Position numbers and translations under genes: made by a program
The notes under the pieces: model-generated
Database searches by the model: none
The model's input: only the letters and a program-made list of their open reading frames with translations
Told to the model about the DNA's origin: nothing
Source of the DNA: a virus
Virus record (IMG/VR): IMGVR_UViG_3300043466_000721
Span: 1-52,588 of that record
Length of the DNA stretch: 52,588 nucleotides
Reading direction: 5' to 3' (one strand)
Shown: piece by piece, positions 35,367 to 44,073 of the stretch
Layout of the letters: each line of letters starts with the position of its first letter
Numbering within the stretch: the first letter of the stretch is position 1

Positions 35367-38162
35367 TTATGAAATAAATTTTTGCATATACGAATCAACA
35401 TTATCATACATATGATATGGTGAAATGCCAACTTTTTCCCAGAACAACATTTCTTCATTTGAAATTATCATAACTTCATCTATTTTGTCCTGATCTTTTT
35501 CCTCAAAAGGGACTCCATTTATCAATTCACATTGGTCTTTAGTAAAAAATGGCCTTTCTTCTGGATTCTTAACTAATAACCCATCTCTAACCTCATCTTT
35601 AAAACAAACAAGTAATGGTTCTACTCTTTTATTAAATGTTGCAATTGCTCTTTGTATGTTGTATTCACCGGTTAATCCTGGATTACTTTCTAATTCTTGG
35701 GGGTCAATTCTATAACAGTTAAGTTGAATAACTGATTCTACCGTATCTGGATTAACTTTTGAATTTGAAAAGAAAGTTTTTAGTTGTTCTTCATTCCACC
35801 CCTTCTTTGGTTTATTAACTTTCTGAACATCGCCATGTGATGCCTTTGTTCCGTTGTTTACATAATAAATTACATCACCAAGACTAACATTAAGTCCTTC
35901 TTTGATTGCAAGTTCCATATGTGCTTGTCTTGACATTTCAGCTCCAGCTTTTGTTTTGGTTTTACTTCTTTTTATGTAATCATCAATGGATTGTTTAATC
36001 TTTGCCTTGTTTGCAATATCCATCAAAGGAATCTTTTGGTCAAATATTTTTTGTAGATATTCGTAATACCACTCAACAAACCCTTGTCCATCACCATTAA
36101 GTAAAAGTTTAATTCCTTTATCCAAAAATAGTTCAATATATTTTGGCATCTTTTTAGATTTAATTGTATTTCCTGTGAATTTAGCCTTTCCATTATGTTC
36201 TAATGTCGCATAGTTTTTACGAGCTAAATTAATACAAGAAGCCCAAGTATCGTCGCAATCAAGCCCCATTGGACCACGCATAAATGTGTCGTTAAATTCC
36301 GCAACATCAGCATCATACCCCACATATTCTTTTCCTTCTTTTACTAACCAGTTAAGACCGCGACCGATATACTTTCTATCTTCCACACCACCATCTGGTA
36401 AAGAAAAATTAACACCATCTGTGTCCATTAAAATTGCATTATAACCTTTTTCTGTGAAAAAGTTTATCATCATTCTTAAATATTGTCGTCCACTACAAGT
36501 AATCATTTCACCCTTGTCCATATCACCCCAAGGAAATACTTGTGGGGCGGAGAGAGCTCCAAATAACGAGTTAATAAAAATTTTAACTGGTAATTGGAAT
36601 CTATCATATTTTTGAGAAATTTTTTTATCAATTGATTTGTATTCAGATGATAGATTCTTATACATAATACGAGTATCCCTAAAATAAGATAATAAACCTT
36701 TCATTACACCAGTAATATCTGATTCTGGAAATACATCGTGTGTTAATTGAATGGAAGGATAAAGTGATGAGTAGTCAAGTTTTAAAACCTCTTTTGAAAA
36801 CCCTACTTTTAATAATCGTGATAATCCACCAACAAAGTTTCTTTTTTCTTTTTTTGCCGGAATTGCAAGACCGTGTTTATAAGACCAAGCAAGCATTACA
36901 AGTTTCCAGATTGTTGCCGTCCCCATCGTTGAAACCCTCTCATATGTTGTTGGAAGAAGTGATGCAAGAAGAAATGACCCTTGGTTGAATTCTTCATCTA
37001 CTAACAAGGTTTCCTCCAAGTCATCGTCCAAGTATCGTTCCACAAGGTCATCACCAGTTGTTTGAATATAAATGTCGGTTCTTCTTGAACACACCTCATC
37101 TATTTTTTCATCAACACCAACTTTTTTATACTTACCATTTTCAATGTTTAACCAATAAAGATTCTTTTCTCTATACATTGAACCAATTTTGTCGTGGTCA
37201 ATATAAACCCTATCATCAGCTTCGGCATCAATAAATTTTGTAATGTATTTAAGACCCGCTTCTTTGATTGAAGAATTGATTGCTTGCGCTCTACGAACTG
37301 AATGGATAATATCAATAATGTTATAACCCCACATTTGAGTTTGGGTAAAACTCTCAACTTCGTTTCCTAATTTTAATATTGATTCTTTTTGTGTGATTGA
37401 TCTTTCACCGTGAAGAGATTTGGCAATTTTTTTAATATCAAGATTTAATATTTTACATCTTTCATAAATCCAATACCAGTCAAAGTTTGCTGAGTTATAC
37501 CCAGAAATAATTGAAGGTTTTAATTCATCTATAATTTTAAAGAACTCACAAATTCCTTTTCTTTCTTCATCATCATTTGTACATTCAATTACCTTTCTGT
37601 AACCCTTATTTGTTTTAATTCCAATCATAAAGATATGACCATCTCTAGGTTCCAAAGAGGTCGTCTCAAGGTCAAATACAAGTCTTGTAATATCATTGTA
37701 ATCTTCAAATCCTTTGAATAATCTTTTTTCTTTTGAGACTAAGAATTGTTCTGTTGGTGTGAGCATTAAGAATTTATCTTTTACTTTTTCACCCCAAGGG
37801 TCAATTCCGCCATCTCTAAAAAATTGCGTGAGTGCTCTATATCCCTTTAGTGATTTAACAAGGAATGTCAAACCATTTTCTAATTGTTCATTTCCGTCTG
37901 TTCTTAATTTTTCTATGATAATACCATACTTGGTCATTGCTTCTTTTTGTAAAGCCTTGGATCCTTGATAAAAGTTTAATCCTCTTAAATCACCAACCCA
38001 AGCAAATGCAATAAGACTATCCCTTGCGATTGATTTTCCTTTTCCTGGTATTTCTTTGATTTTATAAATGTGGTCTTTTTGATAATCAAACTCTATTGCC
38101 ACAATGTGTTCTTCTGGGTCGTTTCCTTCTAGAAACGATTTAATTTCTTCTGCTGTAATCAT
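35367..38162 (-). CDS. 43: Family B DNA polymerase (T4 gp43-like)
   Basis: A 931-residue replicative polymerase, close to T4 gp43 (898). The 3'-5' exonuclease is shown by FDLETTSLE (D164, E166) and SGYNSANFDWYWIYE. Polymerase motifs are KLDYSSLYPS (A, ~461), INSLFGALSAP (B) and MDTDGVNF (C, ~580). All catalytic acidic residues are present. No intein is seen in it, although an HNH/RHH insertion lies just downstream. The ATG overlaps the stop of a 15-codon leader ORF (ATGA), and a hairpin covers that leader's start. This suggests translational control, as known for T4 gp43, which represses its own mRNA through a leader hairpin. Confidence 0.93.
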   Translation of the reverse strand: MITAEEIKSFLEGNDPEEHIVAIEFDYQKDHIYKIKEIPGKGKSIARDSLIAFAWVGDLRGLNFYQGSKALQKEAMTKYGIIIEKLRTDGNEQLENGLTFLVKSLKGYRALTQFFRDGGIDPWGEKVKDKFLMLTPTEQFLVSKEKRLFKGFEDYNDITRLVFDLETTSLEPRDGHIFMIGIKTNKGYRKVIECTNDDEERKGICEFFKIIDELKPSIISGYNSANFDWYWIYERCKILNLDIKKIAKSLHGERSITQKESILKLGNEVESFTQTQMWGYNIIDIIHSVRRAQAINSSIKEAGLKYITKFIDAEADDRVYIDHDKIGSMYREKNLYWLNIENGKYKKVGVDEKIDEVCSRRTDIYIQTTGDDLVERYLDDDLEETLLVDEEFNQGSFLLASLLPTTYERVSTMGTATIWKLVMLAWSYKHGLAIPAKKEKRNFVGGLSRLLKVGFSKEVLKLDYSSLYPSIQLTHDVFPESDITGVMKGLLSYFRDTRIMYKNLSSEYKSIDKKISQKYDRFQLPVKIFINSLFGALSAPQVFPWGDMDKGEMITCSGRQYLRMMINFFTEKGYNAILMDTDGVNFSLPDGGVEDRKYIGRGLNWLVKEGKEYVGYDADVAEFNDTFMRGPMGLDCDDTWASCINLARKNYATLEHNGKAKFTGNTIKSKKMPKYIELFLDKGIKLLLNGDGQGFVEWYYEYLQKIFDQKIPLMDIANKAKIKQSIDDYIKRSKTKTKAGAEMSRQAHMELAIKEGLNVSLGDVIYYVNNGTKASHGDVQKVNKPKKGWNEEQLKTFFSNSKVNPDTVESVIQLNCYRIDPQELESNPGLTGEYNIQRAIATFNKRVEPLLVCFKDEVRDGLLVKNPEERPFFTKDQCELINGVPFEEKDQDKIDEVMIISNEEMLFWEKVGISPYHMYDNVDSYMQKFIS

Positions 38163-38206
38163 AATATATTTTTGAGTGGTTCATTTGCTGTCGTGTCAAA
38201 CGACAT
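38159..38206 (-). CDS. 15-codon leader ORF overlapping the polymerase start
   Basis: ATG at 38204-38206 encodes MSFDTTANEPLKNIL and stops in ATGA, sharing bases with the DNA polymerase ATG. A TATTTAT box lies 13 nt upstream of this mini-ORF, the usual spacing for real genes here. It is best read as a coupling or regulatory leader peptide; translation is not proven. Confidence 0.45.
   Translation of the reverse strand: MSFDTTANEPLKNIL
38189..38205 (-). promoter_or_regulatory. Hairpin over the leader ORF start
   Basis: Minus-strand 6-bp stem TGTCGT/ACGACA with loop TTGAC; the 5' arm includes the last two bases of the leader ATG. It is a candidate translational operator for the polymerase, by analogy with T4 gp43. 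Confidence 0.4.
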
Positions 38207-38219
38207 TTACCTTACCTCA

Positions 38220-38226
38220 ATAAATA
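38220..38226 (-). promoter_or_regulatory. TATTTAT box before the polymerase leader
   Basis: Minus-strand ATATATTTATTG, 57 nt before the polymerase ATG and 13 nt before the leader ORF. Confidence 0.45.
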
Positions 38227-38271
38227 TATTGGATTGGTTGTGTATTGTCAAATAAAAAATTTAATATATAA

Positions 38272-40260
38272 TTACGAATGTGTTATAATCCAGTTATATG
38301 GAGATCCGGTTAAAAAGTTTCTGGCCGCAATTCCATCATAAACACCAGAAGTAGAATTTGGAGCACCATTTGTACCACTAATATTTAAATTAACATTTGA
38401 CCATCCGGTTGGATTGTATGTCGCATTTCCGCTAAAATCAACAAGTATGTGATTAACATCTTCAGAAATCATATTGTTATCTCTTAAAGATATTCTTGGA
38501 TTTCCTGTTGATCCTGTTAATAATGTTGCGCCAGATAATGGTGTAAAATCAATATAATCTAGATTACAACTATGCAAACCAAAGGCGGCTAAAGCTTCAT
38601 TATCATTAGCATTTCTAAAAAAAGTATTAACAATTGGAAATGCAACACTTGTTAAACCAGAATTATTATTTATTTTAATATACCCGGTTGATGCAGAACT
38701 AGACCCACCTAATTTTGTTAATGGCGTTAAATCCAAATTTCCGGTTAGGTTACAATCATATGCCCAATATCTTGAAAAATTCTGTGATGATACTGAATGT
38801 GTTATTCCAGTTAAATTTCTATTCCCATAAACAGAAAAATCACCACCAAGTCCAGATAATGGAGTTAAATCCAGATTTCCGGTTAGGTTACAATCATATG
38901 CCCAATATCTTGAAAAATTCTGTGATGATTGTGTGTGTGTTATACTTGTTAAACCAGTATTATTAGAAACTTGAAATTGTCCCCCCAATCCAGATAATGG
39001 TGTTAAATCCAAATTTCCGGTTAGATTACAACTATATGTTAAATATGTTGAAAAATTCTGCGATGATTGTGTATGTGTTATTCCTGTTAGATTTCTATTA
39101 TTATGAACAGAAAAACTACCACCCAATCCAGATAATGGAGTTAAATCTAAATTTCCGGTTAGATTACACTCGTTTGCCCAATATATTGAAAAATTTTGTG
39201 ATGATTGTGTATGTGTTATACTAGTTAATCCACTATTATTACGAACAGAAAAACTACCACCAAGACCAGATAAGGGTAAATTTAAATTTCCGGTTAGATT
39301 ACAATAGCTAGCTTCATAACCTGTAAAATTCCGTGATGATGGTGTATGTGTTATTCCAGTTAGATTTCTATTATTTTCAACCCTAAAAATACCGCCCAAT
39401 CCAGATAATGGAGTTAAATCTAAATTTCCGGTTAGGTTACAATCATATGTGTAATAATCTGTAAAATTCTGTGATGATGGTGTATGTGTAATACTTGTTA
39501 AACCAGTATTATTATTAACCCTAAAATCACCACCAAGTCCAGATAATGGAGTTAAGTCCAAATTTCCGGTTAGATTACAATTATTTGCTAAATATGTTGA
39601 AAAATTCTGTGATGATGGTGTATGTGTAATACTTGTTAAACCAGTATTATTATTAACCCTAAAATCACCACCAAGTCCAGATAATGGAGTTAAGTCCAAA
39701 TTTCCGATTAGATTACAAGCTTGAACCCGATATCTTGAAAAATTTTGTGATGATGGTGAATGTGTTATTCCTGTTAGATTTGGGTTAAACTCGACCCTAA
39801 AATTACCACCCAATCCGGATAATGGTGTTAAGTCCAAATTTCCGGTTAGATTGCAAACATAAGCATGATATGTTGAAAAATTTTGTGATGATGGTGAATG
39901 TGTTATTCCTGTTAGATTACTATTAAAATTAACCATAAAAGCACCACCCAATTCAGATAATGGAGTTAAGTTCAAATGACCATATAAATTATCATTACTC
40001 AAATTAAAACTACTTATATTCCTAAAACTATTACCTCTCATTTGAATGGTTCTAATTTGTGTGTCAGTAGAAAAACCACCATAGGTTAATGAATTATTAG
40101 CAATTTGTGTTGTTCCGGAACCATTATCTAATCTCCAAGAGACTCTTCTTGAACCACTACTAAACGCAACTGCTGGATTAAAAGAAGTTGTTGATCCACT
40201 TTTTTGAAATGTTAAGACTTGATTTATATTATTTCTTGATGTAAACTGTTGTCTGCTCAT
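38272..40260 (-). CDS. 46-residue-repeat (LRR-like) adhesin, 662 aa
   Basis: A surface protein built of about nine tandem 46-residue units at residues ~91-505, followed by a diverged LRR-like cap. Each unit reads NLTGNLDLTPLSGLGG, then a FxVxNN-x-x-LT-x-ITH segment, then S-SQNFSxY and four variable residues before Cys. The NL-x-G-x-L-x-L pattern suggests a leucine-rich-repeat-like solenoid. Differences between units cluster at the four positions before Cys and at the F-x-V-x segment, as expected for a binding face. It is translated just after the 272-residue fibre protein (15-nt gap). It is probably a receptor-binding or adhesin subunit; no signal peptide is seen. Confidence 0.65.
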   Translation of the reverse strand: MSRQQFTSRNNINQVLTFQKSGSTTSFNPAVAFSSGSRRVSWRLDNGSGTTQIANNSLTYGGFSTDTQIRTIQMRGNSFRNISSFNLSNDNLYGHLNLTPLSELGGAFMVNFNSNLTGITHSPSSQNFSTYHAYVCNLTGNLDLTPLSGLGGNFRVEFNPNLTGITHSPSSQNFSRYRVQACNLIGNLDLTPLSGLGGDFRVNNNTGLTSITHTPSSQNFSTYLANNCNLTGNLDLTPLSGLGGDFRVNNNTGLTSITHTPSSQNFTDYYTYDCNLTGNLDLTPLSGLGGIFRVENNRNLTGITHTPSSRNFTGYEASYCNLTGNLNLPLSGLGGSFSVRNNSGLTSITHTQSSQNFSIYWANECNLTGNLDLTPLSGLGGSFSVHNNRNLTGITHTQSSQNFSTYLTYSCNLTGNLDLTPLSGLGGQFQVSNNTGLTSITHTQSSQNFSRYWAYDCNLTGNLDLTPLSGLGGDFSVYGNRNLTGITHSVSSQNFSRYWAYDCNLTGNLDLTPLTKLGGSSSASTGYIKINNNSGLTSVAFPIVNTFFRNANDNEALAAFGLHSCNLDYIDFTPLSGATLLTGSTGNPRISLRDNNMISEDVNHILVDFSGNATYNPTGWSNVNLNISGTNGAPNSTSGVYDGIAARNFLTGSPYNWIITHS
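38748..39990 (-). repeat. Tandem 138-bp coding repeats (about nine units)
   Basis: In-frame units of 46 codons encode the LRR-like solenoid. Two neighbouring units are nearly identical over most of their length, suggesting recent duplication; one unit has lost a codon (LNLPLSG instead of LDLTPLSG). Confidence 0.85.
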
Positions 40261-40275
40261 ACCTAAATTTAATTA

Positions 40276-41094
40276 CTAACTGTAGTCATTCCCAACTGTC
40301 CAATACATTGTAGAACCATTATATGTAAATGTTAATATATCTGTAATACTTGGGTTGGATGATAATACTACAGAACCAACACCTCCGTTTGCAACTCTAT
40401 GTGTTCCACTAGCACCATTAACATTACCTAAACTTAATGTTCTTCCACCAACAGCATCTTGTGTGACAATTAAGGTTCCATATTCACCATTCCTAACACC
40501 CGTTAATGTTAATGTTGTGTTTGCTGTCAATGTTACTTGATAATTTGTGCTAACACCAGAAACATTCCAGTTGAATGATGTTCCGGTTGAACCAATGTTG
40601 GTATATGAACTAATTGGTGTTCCAGTAACCGATATTGTGAAGTTTCCATTAGTTCCACTTATTGCAATATTATTACCAGGAGTTAAACCACTAACTGGTA
40701 AATTTTGATATGTTGTAGCCGATATTGTTGTTGCGGTTAAACCTTGTAAAGAAGTATTACCAGTTACTGTTAAATTTCCATTAACATTTAATGTATTTGC
40801 ACTTAGTCCACCAGTAAATGATGTAGCGCCACTTACAGTTCCACCAGTAAATGATGTTCCAGTTGATCCTGTGAAACTAACACCAAAGTTAGGATAAGTT
40901 CCAGTGATACTTAAATTGGTTCCCCCAGATATAGATACGGTATTTCCAGAATTTATATATGTTTTTAATTCTGTAAGTAATGTTTGACTTGTAGTTCCAC
41001 TCGTTTGAGTATAATTCACAATTGGTAATATATCTGTTGGTGTATAATCCACACTACTAACAGAAGGTAATTGTGATATTTTTTTATTTGCCAT
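40276..41094 (-). CDS. Tail fibre-like protein, 272 aa
   Basis: A Thr/Ser/Gly-rich, beta-structured fibre protein. It starts MANKKISQLPSVSSVDYTPT, a common fibre N-terminus that includes the KISQLP motif. Residues ~120-160 hold a TISATTYQNLPVSGL block shared with the beta-helix fibre at 48045-49595. The C-terminal ~90 residues look like a beta-sandwich tip (LTLTGVRNGEYGTLIVTQD, FTYNGSTMYWTV). It is first of a two-gene unit with the repeat adhesin and has a TATTTAT box 14 nt upstream. Confidence 0.65.
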   Translation of the reverse strand: MANKKISQLPSVSSVDYTPTDILPIVNYTQTSGTTSQTLLTELKTYINSGNTVSISGGTNLSITGTYPNFGVSFTGSTGTSFTGGTVSGATSFTGGLSANTLNVNGNLTVTGNTSLQGLTATTISATTYQNLPVSGLTPGNNIAISGTNGNFTISVTGTPISSYTNIGSTGTSFNWNVSGVSTNYQVTLTANTTLTLTGVRNGEYGTLIVTQDAVGGRTLSLGNVNGASGTHRVANGGVGSVVLSSNPSITDILTFTYNGSTMYWTVGNDYS

Positions 41095-41108
41095 AATTTT
41101 TTTATTTT

Positions 41109-41115
41109 ATAAATA
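41109..41115 (-). promoter_or_regulatory. TATTTAT box before the fibre/adhesin pair
   Basis: Minus-strand AAGTATTTATAAAATAAAA, 14 nt upstream of the ATG at 41094. Confidence 0.5.
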
Positions 41116-41127
41116 CTTATATTTTTA

Positions 41128-42252
41128 TTAAATTAATTCTGTTGCAAAACAAATTTCTCCGTTTTCTCTAATTAATCTTTCCATATCATTGAAGGAAATA
41201 TAAGCTGAGCCATTTATACCCCAACTTCTACCCCAACTATTTTTCATTCTAAATATTCTTTTTCTTGTGTCAACACCATTAATTACATAAGCATGTCCAC
41301 CAACTAAAGGACCACCAATTCTTATATTTCCATTTCTATCTGGAAAGAACATATTTCTATACCAATTTGTCCCAACTACTACCGGTCCAATATTTAAAAC
41401 AGAGTTAATTAATGTTTGAAGTGTATAACCCCAATAATAATTTCTTACTTTACCTACTTGTTGTAGATATTTTACACCACCCCTTACCGAAGTTCCATTA
41501 TAGTTTTCACCTGGCCATTCATCAAGTTTTTGAGCGTTTTCATAAATTATTTTAGGTTGAATAATTGGTGCAATACCTGGTTGTCCAATTGGTCCATCTT
41601 CCAACCAATGAGCCCAAGAAAAACCAACACAATGTGGTGTATTTCCTTGATTTCCCCACCATCCATTATCATCCCAATATCTTGATGTTATTGTCACTCT
41701 TGATCTTGATGAGGTTAAAAGGTGGTTTTCAATTAAATAATTATTATCCCGTTCGTCTGGTTTATGTGTTCTACCAAGTGGAAATTCTGTTTCAACAACT
41801 TTTGTCGTCGCTGTTACTGGAATAACAGGTGTTGAAATGCAACAAGGAAATTCTGAAACATAACAACTTTCATATGGTAAATCATCAGCTATAAAACTTT
41901 CTTGAACATTAATATATAGTTTTTCTCTAATTGGTAAAATTAAAACACCCTCGTTCTCGGTTCTAAATAAAAACTGACCTTCAAATCTCCCAACCTTATT
42001 TGTGTCTTTTGATTGGAATTGGTAATAAACATAATACTCAACTGGAGCATTTGGATCCGTAAATTCTTTTTTTGTGAAACCAGCCGGCCTTGTCACTATT
42101 TTTGGAATTCCGGTTTCAACATCCGTCATTGAAAAGAATATTGCCGATTCCTCAATGAAATTCATAAAACTATTGTAGTCGCTTCTACCGTCTTTTACCA
42201 CTTGAATTTTTAACAATGGTAATGTTGCGTTCTTTTTAATATAAAATTCCAT
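41128..42252 (-). CDS. Fibre/baseplate protein with papain-like (C1A) protease domain
   Basis: A 374-residue two-domain protein. Residues 1-~130 resemble the N-terminal beta domain of upper baseplate or fibre proteins (FYIKKNATLPLLKIQVVKDG, FFSMTDVETG). Residues ~185-374 are a papain-fold cysteine peptidase with a complete catalytic set: Q202 (NQGNTPHC), C208 (HCVGFSWAHW), H320 (GGHAYVINGV) and N338 (KNSWGRSWG). No signal or propeptide is apparent. It sits between fibre genes, so it is probably virion-attached and may cleave host surface proteins or process fibres. The fold is certain from motifs; the virion role is inferred. Confidence 0.85.
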   Translation of the reverse strand: MEFYIKKNATLPLLKIQVVKDGRSDYNSFMNFIEESAIFFSMTDVETGIPKIVTRPAGFTKKEFTDPNAPVEYYVYYQFQSKDTNKVGRFEGQFLFRTENEGVLILPIREKLYINVQESFIADDLPYESCYVSEFPCCISTPVIPVTATTKVVETEFPLGRTHKPDERDNNYLIENHLLTSSRSRVTITSRYWDDNGWWGNQGNTPHCVGFSWAHWLEDGPIGQPGIAPIIQPKIIYENAQKLDEWPGENYNGTSVRGGVKYLQQVGKVRNYYWGYTLQTLINSVLNIGPVVVGTNWYRNMFFPDRNGNIRIGGPLVGGHAYVINGVDTRKRIFRMKNSWGRSWGINGSAYISFNDMERLIRENGEICFATELI

Positions 42253-42266
42253 TTATTGTTTTTACA

Positions 42267-42273
42267 ATAAATA
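42267..42273 (-). promoter_or_regulatory. TATTTAT box before the papain-domain gene
   Basis: Minus-strand TAATATTTATTGTAAAAA, 14 nt upstream of the ATG at 42252. Confidence 0.5.
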
Positions 42274-42282
42274 TTAGTTTTC

Positions 42283-43380
42283 CTATAATATAATTTCTTC
42301 TTTACATTTTTTTAATGCACATTCTATTACTTGGTGCATATCATAGTATTTATATTCAGCCAATCTACCACCAAAAATTATATTTTCTTCTTTGTCGGCT
42401 AATGTTTTATACTGACTATATTTGAAATTATTTTCTTGATCATTGACAGGATAATAAGGTTCTGTTTTTTTTGCTGAATAGTCTGTTGGGTATTCCCAAC
42501 TAACCCAACTCACATTTGATTCGGTTTTTTCAAAATGTTTATGTTCTATAATTCTCGTAAATGAAACTTCGGAATCCGTGAAGTTCATCATAGCACACCC
42601 TTGATAATTCTCAGTTTCAAATTTCTTGTGATTAAATTCTGTTGTTTTATATTCCAATTCTCCAAATTTATAGTTATAGAAAGCATCTATTGGACCTGTG
42701 TATATTATTTTTTTTGTAACTGAATTCCAATATTCTTTATCCGATAAGTAATCCACATTTAATTTTACCTCAATTCCATCTAATAATTTTTCAAATATTT
42801 GGGTATAACCACCTATTGGTATTCCTTGATACTTGTCATTAAAATAATTATTATCGTATGTAAATCTAACTGGTAGTCTTTTTATTATTTCTTTTGGTAA
42901 TAATCTAGGATCTTTTTTCCATTGTTTAGTTGTATAACCTTTTATTAGTTTTTCATAAACATCTCTACCAACCAACTTTATGGCTTGTTCTTCCAAGTTT
43001 TTTGGTTCTATAATTTCACTACCTTGTTCTTCTATTATTTTTTTTGCTTCACTTGGTTGTGTAATATTCCATAATTTTGAGAATGTCCACATATTAAAAG
43101 GTAATGAGTAAATTTCATTTTTATAATTTGCAACAGCTCTTAGTATGAAATCATTGAAGGAAACGAATTGATTTATCCATTCCCAAACTTCATCATTAGA
43201 GGTGTGAAAAATGTGGGGACCATAATCGTGAACATTAATACCATCTCTGTTAGATGTATAGCAATTTCCACCAATATGGTTGCGTTTTTCTAATACTAAA
43301 CAATTATATCCTTTTTTTGTAAGTTCGTGAGCACAAATAGAACCGAAAAATCCAGAACCAACAATTATATAATCATACAT
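42283..43380 (-). CDS. glf: UDP-galactopyranose mutase
   Basis: A 365-residue FAD enzyme converting UDP-galactopyranose to UDP-galactofuranose. Visible features are the N-terminal Rossmann motif VGSGFFGSICAHEL, the conserved EKRNHIGGNCYT, the YGPHIFHT motif that lines the active site, LPFNMWTF, the GYTTKQW block and the C-terminal GRLAEYKYYDMHQVI. The length is typical of bacterial Glf. It is the last gene of a four-gene minus-strand glycan cassette, starting 3 nt after the FkbM gene ends. It supplies galactofuranose donors for the neighbouring transferases or alters host glycans. Confidence 0.95.
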   Translation of the reverse strand: MYDYIIVGSGFFGSICAHELTKKGYNCLVLEKRNHIGGNCYTSNRDGINVHDYGPHIFHTSNDEVWEWINQFVSFNDFILRAVANYKNEIYSLPFNMWTFSKLWNITQPSEAKKIIEEQGSEIIEPKNLEEQAIKLVGRDVYEKLIKGYTTKQWKKDPRLLPKEIIKRLPVRFTYDNNYFNDKYQGIPIGGYTQIFEKLLDGIEVKLNVDYLSDKEYWNSVTKKIIYTGPIDAFYNYKFGELEYKTTEFNHKKFETENYQGCAMMNFTDSEVSFTRIIEHKHFEKTESNVSWVSWEYPTDYSAKKTEPYYPVNDQENNFKYSQYKTLADKEENIIFGGRLAEYKYYDMHQVIECALKKCKEEIIL

Positions 43381-43383
43381 AAA

Positions 43384-44073
43384 TTATTTTCTTATAAAGT
43401 GATAATCAGCATCAGGACCATTACCACAAAAATATTTATTATTACTTTTATTTGAAACAAGCTCAAAACCTAAAGATTCTATAAAGGGAATTGATTCGTC
43501 TATTTTTTTAGCACCTAAATTATATTCAACATGTTGTAATTCCACAATCATATGTTTAACATTTTTGAGTGTTTCTTTCATTCCTTTTAAAATATCAATT
43601 TCGGCACCTTGAACATCAATTTTCACAAAGTCAGGTAATCTGAATTTTTGATTAAATACAATAGTGTCTATTTTTTTTGTCAGTCTTATTTCATAAGATT
43701 TTTCATCATATATGTTTTTAGCCGCGGGAGAAAAAATTTCATTTTCTTTATAATAAGAATTACCAGCCAAATAAAGTGGGTGATTATAAAATATTAATTC
43801 TTTATCGTCCGTATCGCTAAAAACATTCAAAGAAAATGTAGAACCATATTCCAAATAAAATTCCTCAACTTGTAAGACGGCTTCAAAATTATAATATATT
43901 GAGTTAGACCATATTTTCTTGGCTTCTTTAGTCCAATGAAGAACCGCAGAACCTATGTCGTAAATAACTTTAGGATAATAATCAATTGTTTTTAGATATT
44001 CAATATGTTGAGCTGGAATACTCCAATCATTATGTAATCTCCAATAGTAATCTGTATAATCTCTATTACCCAT
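43384..44073 (-). CDS. FkbM-family SAM methyltransferase
   Basis: A 229-residue methyltransferase with a SAM-binding start (VIYDIGSAVLHW) and the FkbM signature KIDVQGAEIDILKGM, then HMIVELQHVEYNLG. FkbM enzymes O-methylate sugars or related hydroxyls. It overlaps the upstream GT4 gene by 8 nt and is followed by the mutase gene after 3 nt, so the cassette is translationally coupled. The substrate is unknown. Confidence 0.8.
   Translation of the reverse strand: MGNRDYTDYYWRLHNDWSIPAQHIEYLKTIDYYPKVIYDIGSAVLHWTKEAKKIWSNSIYYNFEAVLQVEEFYLEYGSTFSLNVFSDTDDKELIFYNHPLYLAGNSYYKENEIFSPAAKNIYDEKSYEIRLTKKIDTIVFNQKFRLPDFVKIDVQGAEIDILKGMKETLKNVKHMIVELQHVEYNLGAKKIDESIPFIESLGFELVSNKSNNKYFCGNGPDADYHFIRK

Noticed and set aside
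38748-39990. Regular direct repeats considered as a CRISPR array or diversity-generating retroelement target
   Set aside because: Repeats are 138 bp, in frame and code for a protein. No short spacers, cas genes, reverse transcriptase or template repeat are present in the window.
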